Source: Triangularia verruculosa
Lineage: Eukaryota > Ascomycota > Sordariomycetes > Sordariales > Podosporaceae
Assembly (NCBI GenBank): GCA_033296885.1
Contig: MU863937.1
Location: 62,001 to 126,000, forward strand
Direction of reading: 5' to 3'
DNA length: 64,000 nt
A program made the position numbers and the translations under genes. The notes below the pieces were generated by a model that searched no databases, was not told the origin of the DNA, and saw only the letters and a list, made by a program, of their open reading frames with translations. Positions 10,642 through 19,900 of the stretch are shown here, in pieces. Every line of letters starts with the position of its first letter. Positions within the stretch are counted from its first letter, which is position 1.

Positions 10642-13600
10642 AGCGACCTGGCACCGTCTCGGATACCGGCACCTTTTCTCCCTTGCTGGCTTATGAGGGG
10701 CCCTGCTCTGCTTCTTGCTGTCTAGTATCCGTTTGCCTGCTCCCCTTAATGTTGTACTGGCAGAGGGAGCAGAGCAGAGGCGGACACAGCAGGGCCACCA
10801 CGGCCGCTTGCTGCCGCTTCACAGGGAACGGTCGCAGACTTGCCCACGCAAAACAATGCCGCGATCTGCAAGCTGAGTTACCGCGCTCTGCTGCTTGTTT
10901 CCCCTGGGAATGTTCCCGGGGCCGGAAGCAAGATCGGAAGGAGATCAAGAGGTACAAAAAGCGGGAACGGAGCCCAGGGTTCGACACGGACACGGAAATA
11001 CGGGATTGATGTATCTGGAAGACTCCCCAAAGAGTAGGTAGTCGCGCCGAACGTATATGTGTTTGGTGGCCCGTGATATGCGAGGTGCTTTCGAACAGCA
11101 AGAATACAGTGGGTAGCTGGTTGGGGAGGGGCTTGCGGTGTCTTAAAACCGCTGAAGATGAAATGATAAAGGAGGGTGCGCCTTCCGTTCCCCAGAACAC
11201 GAAGCAACGGCAGCCACCAAAAAAGGAAGTGACAAAGGGGGGTGTGCTGTGTCGGCGAAACCCCGCTTGACCGAGGCGATCTGGCACCGAGTGTGATGAT
11301 TATCGGATGAGTGAAAAGAAAGATGCCGGTAATTCAGCAACAAGAGGACGACGAGGAGGAGGGGACCTGAGGCAATGAGTGTGGGTGACTGACAGGCGGG
11401 AAGGACGAAAGTGTACCTTGGGACGCGGACGTAAGACTGGAACATATGCAATGATGGTTCGTGGGACGCGAGAAGAAGCATCCTTCCTATAAGACCAGGC
11501 TGCACATCTCGCCCAGTTCTCGCACTCTACTTTCCCTCTTCTCTGCTAACCTTCAAAGCTCAATAAGAACCAACCGCTCTGCTGTCGTCATCCTTCCTCT
11601 CGGGGGACACCCTTCTCGAGGCAGCCAAGACATCTCTCCCGAGAACTTAAACGCCTATGACCCACCCACTCCTCTTATCAGATGGCACCCGTTGCTTGTC
11701 ATTTGAAGTTGTACAAAGGATCTCCAGAGACGAAGGAAGGAAGCCTGGAATGTCACCGCCCTCCTCGTGTCTTGCCCTGCCCATCCTTCACTAGCGTGAT
11801 CATCAACCCCGCAAACAAAACTGTCGGTTCCTCGGTGCCCTCGGCAGGGGAATCTCGTTTTGTCAAAAAGTCTTCGAGAATAAAGATGAGAAGACCCCAA
11901 TGTTTCATTCCCGTCAAGAGTGTAGTACCAGGAAGATCTGGGTGGGAGTCGGAAAAGTCCGTCGGTGTGAGAATTCATATAAATCCCTCCGACTCCGTTC
12001 GTGCATATTCCTACCCTCACTCTTGCCGCTGGTTGGTTGGCAACCTTCCTCCCGCCCCAAGCGGCTGAGCGGGTTCAGCGGGCGAGATCCGAAGTACCGC
12101 CCACGAAACAAAGGGCGTGATTCTCCCAAGGAACCTTTACTGGTTCCTTTTTGAGGCCGACTTTTTTCTTCAGAGACACGCTAGAAGAAGCGGCAGGCGG
12201 CAGTGGCTTGATCAAAGCCGCAGTCAGCGATCCCCTCTTAGTAAACATTATCCTGTTTGGAGCTTGGCACCGACCTTATTTGGCATCTCACTCAGCATTT
12301 CCTTCTCTCCATCATCATCTGCAACCTTTGGCCTTATCAACAGCCAGCTTATAATCCTCCGTAAGGCACAAACGGTTCGGCCGTCCGCCTCGCTCAATCC
12401 GCCAATGATCTACGGGGCACAGCTGGCTGCTGCTCAAAACACCTTGCAGCTTCACATCCGGCTCGCCTTGTCCTCACACACGTGCCGCGGAGAAGTGAAA
12501 TTGAGACATGTTCTAAATGGCACCGGGAGCTTTCGAACACTCAGGATACTGTTAAAAATGCAGTACACATATTCTCAAGAATCCCTCTTGTTCTGCTTTT
12601 GGACAGCACCAAAAGCACAATATGGAACTCTGTACACCTCTCTCTCTCGGATCCAGCAAGTAGCACCTCACTATCAGGTAGCATCTCAATATGTTCCTGC
12701 CCGTCTGACACACCTCCCCAAGCCACGCGACGACGATCTCGGCGGGTATCTACCAACCTATCTAGATAATGCAAGCATCGTCGGTGGGAATAAAATCCTT
12801 CCTCTTACCCTGCCCTCTCCCACCATCCATCCAATCCTACAATACTCTTCCCATCCATCTACATTAATCTGCACAGTGATATCAAAGGTACCCATCCGGA
12901 AGCACCGGATGTCCCTTTGCATCCAAAAAAAAACCGCAGGAAAGAGGCAAGGCTGGAAATCACCACCGCACTACACCAACCTTCCCGCCTTACTTATTCT
13001 ATATTGCTTACCACACACCTTTTCTTCTGCACGGGCGATCATCCAAGCTCTTGTTAACAATCTCCCTGACATAACGTTATGCTCTTGCGAGACATAGGTG
13101 CACACAGCTCACACAAAACACAGTCACAAGATTGCAAATAAAAGACCAGACGAGTTATATGTGTGGCTTGACCTTTACACGGCCAGCCAAGAATATGAGA
13201 ACATAATATTTCTCAGTGTCATATTTATGCAGTTAAGTTATTGTGTTCAAAGACCATAAAATCCTTATCTCTCCTCCTCGTTATATATAAATATACCAAT
13301 AGGATGATAGATGAATGGCGTGGTAAGCTTGCCCGATCGTAACCCCCCTCCTCCTCGGAAACGGGACACCAGAGCGAAGCGACGAAGCAAAAAGACGCGC
13401 AATATGCAAAGCAGGTAGGACAAGAGTGCCTATCACCCGCCCGCATACAAATTCAAAGAGACAACAATAAACCACCACACGTTGCTTTTCGCTCAAAAGA
13501 ACGTGTTGTCCGTGGTATATCTTCCAGTCTGGTCCGGTGAGCCCCCCCTCAGCAGCCATTCCCGCAACGGTGGTGTTCAAAAAAAGAGAAGAGAAGTTTT

Positions 13601-13660
13601 GTTTGATTCTTCAAAGGAAGAAAAGCCACATTCGACCATACACACTTGCTTGCTTAAAAT
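10642..13660. other. 3-kb gene-poor interval upstream of the zinc-cluster gene
   Basis: Lies between the zinc-cluster gene start and the HEM1 stop, both on the minus strand. No protein family is recognisable. The plus strand is C/T-rich and therefore stop-poor; the longest open frame (12117-13097, 326 codons) is nearly free of acidic residues and looks non-coding. The part near 13200-13320 is AT-rich (TTATATATAAATATACC) and probably belongs to the HEM1 3' flank. The interval most likely holds a long promoter/5' UTR or an untranslated transcript. Confidence 0.5.
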
Positions 13661-15614
13661 TTAAGCAGCAGCGCTAGCCGTCTGCAACTCCTCCATCTCC
13701 CTTTCCAACAACCGCTCGGTAAGGCCCCGGCCAGTCGTCGTCTCCTGCTCCATCGTCCTCGCCGCCTCCGCAATACCAAGTTGCTCATCGGTCCAGAGCG
13801 GCTCCTCGGGCGCTGCGTTGGGCTCGCCGACACCGATGAACCCGCCCTCGGCAGCCCACTCGCTCGTCCGCTTGATGCCGAGCTCCTCCCAAATGGTCTG
13901 AATGGCACCGACAAGTTGGTCACGGTACTCCTTGGTATGGCCGGGAGTAGGCGTGATGCGCAGCCGCTCCTGGCCAACAGGGACAGTAGGATAGTTGATG
14001 CTCTGGACGTAAATCCGGTGATCCTGCAGGAGCTTGTCACTCGCCTTCTTGGCCAACTCGGCGTTGCCAACAAGAATAGGGATAATGTGGCTAGGGTTGG
14101 GGATCACAGGAATGTCCCTTTCGCCGAGAGCCTCCTTGACAGCCCGGGTGTGTAGTTGTTGCAAACGGCGGTCACCGTTGTAGTTCATCTGATACTCGAT
14201 AGCCGCCCGGGAACCAGCCATGACAGCAGGCGGCAAAGAGGTGGTGAAGATGAAGCCAGGCGCAAGAGAGCGCACTGTGTCAACAAGCTTAGAGCTACCG
14301 GCAATGTAGCCACCGACGCAGCCGTAAGCCTTGCCCAAGGTGCCGGTGATGATATCAATACGCTCCATGATGGTGCCACGAGGCTTGCCTTGCGCGTGCG
14401 CCTCAAAGTCGAGGTGCTCCGCAACACCGGCGCCGTGTGGCCCGTACATACCCACCGCGTGCACTTCATCGAGGAAGGTGATGGCGCCGTACTTCTCAGC
14501 CAGGTCGCAAATCTCCTCAATGGGGCCAATGGATCCGCACATGCTGTAAACGGACTCAAAAGCGATGATCTTGGGAACATGCAGCGGGAGGGCCGCAAGC
14601 TTCTCCTCCAGATCCTTTACATCGTTGTGCTTGAAGATGATCTTCTTGGTGCCGGAGTGGCGGATACCCTGGATCATCGAGGCGTGGTTCAGACTGTCTG
14701 ACAAGATGACGCAGTCTGGCATCTTGCTTCCCAACGTCGCGAGCGTGGCATCGTTGGCTACGTAGCACGAGCTGAAAACCAGCGCCGCTTCCTGAGCATG
14801 CAACTTGGCGAGCGTAGCCTCCAATTCGACCGCGTGCCTGTTGTGTCCGGAAATGTTTCTCGTGCCACCAGCGCCGGCCCCGTACTCGTCCAATGTCTCG
14901 TGCATCGTCTTCAAAACGTAGGGGTTGCGACCCATGCCGAGGTAGTCATTGGCGCACCAAACAGTAACCTTTTCCTCCTTGGTCGACATGTGGGCGCGTG
15001 GAAACTCCTTCGCCAACCGGTTGATGTTGTTGAAATAGCGGTACGACTTGTCCTTGTGCTTCTTTTCGAGCTCTGTGTTGTAGAAGCTCTCGTAGTCGAA
15101 CTTGGGGCCATTGTGCGTCACCGGAGCGGCGGTGCGCGCAGCAGTCAAGGGGTTGGCAACAGCTTGCGCCTTGGTTGAGATTCTAGGAGGAAGCGGGACT
15201 AAAATGCCAAAAAAATAATCATGTCAGTGTTGGTTCTCTGGCTGTGTCAACGACGCATTGTGTCGATCCCTTACCTTTCTCGCGGCCATTGAAAATGGCG
15301 CCCTCAACAGCCTGCGCCTCATGCGCACCAGTCGTGTGAATCTTTGCCTTGCTAGTCTTTCCGTGGGCAGACACAGTCGACATGGCCCGGCCAGCAACGC
15401 CGGGAATGCTGGCATGTCCAACGCGGGCTGACTGAACGGCCATAGCCTTGCCCATGACGGGGCAGCGACGGGCGAGAGTCTGCAGCTTGGAGATGGTGCC
15501 ACCGCACGGCGAAACAGCGGGGCGGGCAGCCGTCGTCATGGCGCGGAGACCGGCGGCGGTGGCCTTCTTCATGAAGGGGCACATGGCCTTGGACTGGCGC
15601 AGAACGGAGTCCAT
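13661..15614 (-). CDS. HEM1: 5-aminolevulinate synthase, mitochondrial precursor
   Basis: PLP enzyme of the mitochondrial matrix that condenses glycine and succinyl-CoA, the first committed step of heme synthesis. Two minus-strand exons, 15614-15275 and 15198-13661, give 625 residues. The presequence carries two CP heme-regulatory motifs, AMCPFMKKA (Cys12-Pro13) and RRCPVMGKA (Cys51-Pro52), which in this family can block import or activity when heme binds. The catalytic core starts at [20 protein letters not shown]. Visible motifs are [30 protein letters not shown], the Asp-containing [17 protein letters not shown], and the PLP lysine in [12 protein letters not shown] (about residue 403). The C-terminal [11 protein letters not shown] is present. 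The fungal C-terminal extension ends Glu-rich. All key residues are intact. Confidence 0.96.
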
Positions 15615-16113
15615 TGTTGTCGCTAGGGCGTCCCTTGATCCGACTTTGTTCCCGCGCGTGTGATTGAGGTTTTCGTTTCTTTTGCTGCTGCTTCAGCGGA
15701 CGCAGACAGGTTTCTGATGATCGTGTGTGTTGAGGTTGAACTTTTTTTCCGGAGGGGCAAAAAGCTAAGACAAGAAAAAGGCTGAGACAGCCGAGGATGC
15801 TTGTTTGCGCACGTAAGCAACAGACTGAAGAAACAACAACTTCCCGCACAAAACCCACAACGAAACAGGTGACAATCTGTGGTTGAAGAAAAGGGGGAAG
15901 AAGGAGGGAAAAAAAGGAGAAGGGTCCGAGCAGTGGGTGGAGGAGAGAGGAAGGACCTGGACTCAATTCAACGAACCTCCGCCGCCATCTTTTCCAAAGC
16001 GGTCCACATCGGGTGGATTCCCCGTCTGTTGAATTCGGAGTCTCGGCGTCTGCTCTGCTCTGCTTCAATGAGACGCTGTGCATTTTGGCCTTGGGGACAA
16101 TCCGCTGTTTCTG

Positions 16114-16118
16114 ATTGG
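16114..16118 (-). promoter_or_regulatory. CCAAT box in the HEM1 promoter
   Basis: On the HEM1 sense strand the sequence reads AGCCAATCAG, a good match to the CCAAT-binding complex core. It lies about 500 bp upstream of the HEM1 start. In Aspergilli the CCAAT-binding complex with HapX controls iron and heme genes; its action here is inference. Confidence 0.45.
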
Positions 16119-16782
16119 CTGCTCTCTCGGTGCTAGCCCCCGTCGTCGGCATGTCACCACAACTTGTCTGAGGCGGCTTGTCTCACCGGCCCCGCGGTAC
16201 CGGAGACCTTCAGCCTTTACCCACGCTTCGCGAACCTCTGTCATTGATGACAGCTTGATCTTATGAACACTCAGCACAGTAAGCCATTCGCACAAGAGAC
16301 CAAAGAACAGCGCAGTGTGGTCAAAGTATCGCCATGTAGTTTGTATTCTCCTCTGTAGTCATGCTTCGCTAGTTTCAGTGCCCCTGAAATATATGTATTT
16401 CCAGCTTTCTGCTTTGTACACTGTTGCAACAACTGCGTCCCCCTTCCAATTCCATGTCCCGTCCCCCGCATCGCTCAGCCATATGTCCTTCTATTCACAT
16501 ACCCCAGAAACCACCCTTAGATCATGACGGACCGAACCCAGATATCTAGATGAACCTCTAGAGCATCGCTAGCAACGCTGATCCCCCTTGAACCTTTACC
16601 ACGCCGACCCAATGCTTCCCGGAAGTTTGCTGCAAAATTGAGTCATTAGATAATTGACGGCCATGTGTTTCCCACGCTGTCACCCCCGCCACCCACTACC
16701 TTGTCCCAGAACGCCGAATGCATCATCATGTGTGAAAAGCAACCCAAGGGTATCATATTGATCGATAAAGAACATACTGCCC

Positions 16783-16840
16783 CGACTAACCGACCGAGTT
16801 TCCCAAAGTCGCCAAATCGGGAAACTCGGTCGGTTAGTCG
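16783..16840. repeat. Perfect 22-bp inverted repeat with 14-nt loop
   Basis: The left arm 16783-16804 (CGACTAACCGACCGAGTTTC, then CC) is the exact reverse complement of the right arm 16819-16840. The spacer is 14 nt. The repeat sits 80-140 bp 3' of the SNF2-gene stop codon, so it would form a strong hairpin in that mRNA's 3' UTR if transcribed. Confidence 0.95.
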
Positions 16841-16921
16841 ATGCAATATGGCGACTCGGCTGAATCTCCGGGTTGGGCTGGTCGCTGTCGCCCTCCCGGC
16901 CCTGGTCCAATGTTTGGGGTC

Positions 16922-19900
16922 CTAGGCTTCCTCGCCTCCAATGGTCGTTTCGGCGTCGATCCTGACGCTTTCGCCTTCGATTTTACCTTGCTGACCCGGA
17001 ACTCGTCCTTCACCTTCGTCGTTGATTGCCGCTGCTCCGCTTTCTGTGGTTAGTGAGCCTATGTCAGCTGCTGTTGCGGCAATATCTTGAGAAAATGAAA
17101 CTTGTTGAGCTTGGGTGGTGTCGGCGCCTACGTTGCTGTTCTCGGCTCGGGAGCCCCAGACTTCACTCTTGAAGTCCTCCTCGCCCAAGTCGTTGAACCG
17201 GGCAACCATTGTATGTAAGTCCTTCCGCTGCCGTGCGACCAGCTGGTCAGGTCGAATGTAACCCGAAAGCATGGCTTCTGCAAACCGTGGGTTCCTAGAG
17301 CATTTTTGCAGATTTTGCCATTTGTCTTTCGCAGATAGGTGTTCGTAACCAAAACCCTTCTCCCTGAGCGCCTCTTCAACGCCTTGAGTTACGGCCTCTG
17401 GCGTATAAACAACCTCTTTCCCTTCCCCGCAGAGCTTCTCGTAGAGTTGGCGCAATTCCGGGAAGTCAGGTCTTGCCGAGTTAGCCAATGACGCCGAGGA
17501 TGTTGGAGGACGAATAAATGATGATCCGCGAGGTCTCTGAGAGACAGGAGTTTGTTGAGTTAACGGGGCTGGCCGGGAGCTAGAGGCCTGCTGGAGAGCC
17601 AGCTGGGAAACGGGGGATCCTGCCTGCTTCGGCGGCGTCGTATCTGGAGCAGAGGTGTCGACTGGCTGTGCGTCCGATGGGCTCACTTCTGGATTTTCGT
17701 TGACCTGTGGCGTGGTTAAGGGTGCTGCTATTGATGGCAAGGCTTGCTCGTCAACGGCGTCTGTCACAAAGGACCCCGGCGCAAGGACGGGTCGCAGTTC
17801 CGAGTCTTCTAGTCTGTAGGCCGGTGCTGGAACCCCTGCAGGTGGAACGTCAGGGGGGATTGAAACAGCAGTGTTAGGATGGGCTGCCTGCGGATCATGA
17901 TGATTCGGGGGAAGAGGCAATGGAGTCGAGCTCGTAAATGGTGCCAAATCCGAATTCTCTCTCGATTGCGGTAATATCGAATTATTGAAGAGATTCGCTT
18001 GCGCAGTTCTGAAGTCCTGGTTGGCGATCGCCATTGTGTTGGGTTGAACCAAGCCCTGTAACGGGATCCCTAGAGCAAAACGTTGCCTCTCCTGTCGGAA
18101 TTTCTCAATCTCGACTGCGTACGCTTGCGGGTCTCGGAGCCTTAAGAATGCAAGCTCAACTTCTTTCTTGGCCTCCTCTTGGTCTTCCGGAGGAAGTTCA
18201 TATGTCTCTTCCTTTTCGAACGTCTCGGTAGAGGTAACCTCCCGGACCAGGCACCCCACCTCCTCGCTGTCGAGCAGAGCGTCAAGAACCTTATCTTGGC
18301 GGTAAGCCTCGCTGAGATCTTCTTGGTCGACCGACTGCGGCTTGACAAAGTACTCCTTCATGCGGGTCGCATAAGGGATAGGGTTTTTTTTGTCGACAAG
18401 CCGGGAGGCGAGCTGGGTCTTGAAGACTGCACTCTTGTGGATGGTAGTCTCGAAAGTACCACCGACCATCAGCCAGTAAACGTATACTGGCTTGTTTTGA
18501 CCCAACCGGTATGCCCGTCCAATGGCCTGCTGCTCGTCGGTGGGCGTATACTTGAAATCAAATATAACTACCCTGTTTGCGCCATAGATGTTCAGGCCAA
18601 CACCACCGGCCTTGGTAGAAATGAGATATACGTCCGCCGCCTCATCGTTGTTGAACTTTTTGATCGAAGCCTGGCGTGTACTGATCGGAGTCTTCCCATC
18701 AAGCCTCTGGTACCGTATCTTCTTTCTCTTGAAGATGCTTTCCACAAAGTCCATCGTTGGGATACTCTGTGTGAAAATAAGCGCTTTATCCCCTAACTCG
18801 CGGAACCGCTCTAAGAGAAACAAGAGCGCAATTATCTTGTTGGAGTGGGCGTTGTCGTCGATGTCACGCACACTCGCCGGTGTCAAGAGTTGGCATAGGA
18901 TATCTTCAGGGAGGTCAACATCATCTTCCTCGCCGGATGGCTTTCCATTTTTCCGACTTTCTGCTACAGTCCTGAAAACCTTTGGGTGTGCCAGAACTAG
19001 CCCTAGTTTGGCAACCAGACTCCAGACCTGCGCAGATGATTTCTGAAGGAGGGCCCCCACCCTCTCGTCATGAATGCAGTCGATGTAGGTATCGTACAGC
19101 TCTTGTTGAAGCTGCGTCAGGGGCATGACGACGATGAACTCTTTCTTGGTGGGAAGCTCGTGGCGGAGAACCTGTACATCCCTTCGATGAACCTTGGGGT
19201 TCACAGTCTCTTTCAGAATGTGCAGCAGTTTCCGCGCTTGTCTCTTTGCTGCCAGGTTACTGTCCGCGTAGAGGCCCTCCTTGATGGGATTGCCGAATCT
19301 AGAGTTGAATTCTTCAATGTCCGACAAATAACCTGGTGAGACCCAATTGATCATAGCGTAATAATCCATGACGTTGTTGGTCAGTGGTGACCCGGTCATG
19401 GCAATACGGCTCTTGGTGCGGAAATTGGCGGTTGCCTGTGACCGCTTGGTTTTGGGGTTCTTCATAGCATGTGCCTCGTCACCAACGACAAGGTTTGGGC
19501 TTTCTTGAAGAACTTTCGCCATCTCCTCATCCTCAGCCATTCTGCTGAACATTTCGTACCCGATGACCAGAACACCACCATCCGAAGCCCATTTCTGAAT
19601 GATTATGACGCGATGATCTGATGGTACCGATGAGCCGACCTGGTAGAGTGGCCCCAGCAAGCCTTCTGGTGCCCACATGTTCAACTCATCTATCCAATTA
19701 TCCACCAATCCTGATGGGCAGAGGACCAGCGTCTTCGACTTTCGCAGCTTCTTCGGAATTTGCTTACGAACCGCCGGATCCTCGGAAGCTGATGCCTCGG
19801 CGATCACAACCAACAGAGTGATGACCTGCATAGTCTTGCCTAGGCCCATGGTATGCGAAAGAAGGCAGCCCTGGTGACTCACGACAACTTGATTCCACAT

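Larger units (their letters stand above)
15615..16921. other. HEM1 upstream region and SNF2-gene 3' flank
   Basis: No gene is supported. The HEM1-proximal part (15620-15960) is purine-rich on the plus strand, i.e. a pyrimidine-rich leader for HEM1. It holds a CCAAT box, a TGTCAT-n2-ATGACA dyad at 16239-16252, and the inverted repeat at 16783-16840. Confidence 0.6.

Noticed and set aside
10970..11000. GGTTCGACAC, B-box-like
   Set aside because: No T-arm complementarity and no A box at proper distance.
15352..16152. 266-codon minus ORF over the HEM1 start
   Set aside because: Overlaps HEM1 exon 1 in another frame and extends into its leader; no domain.
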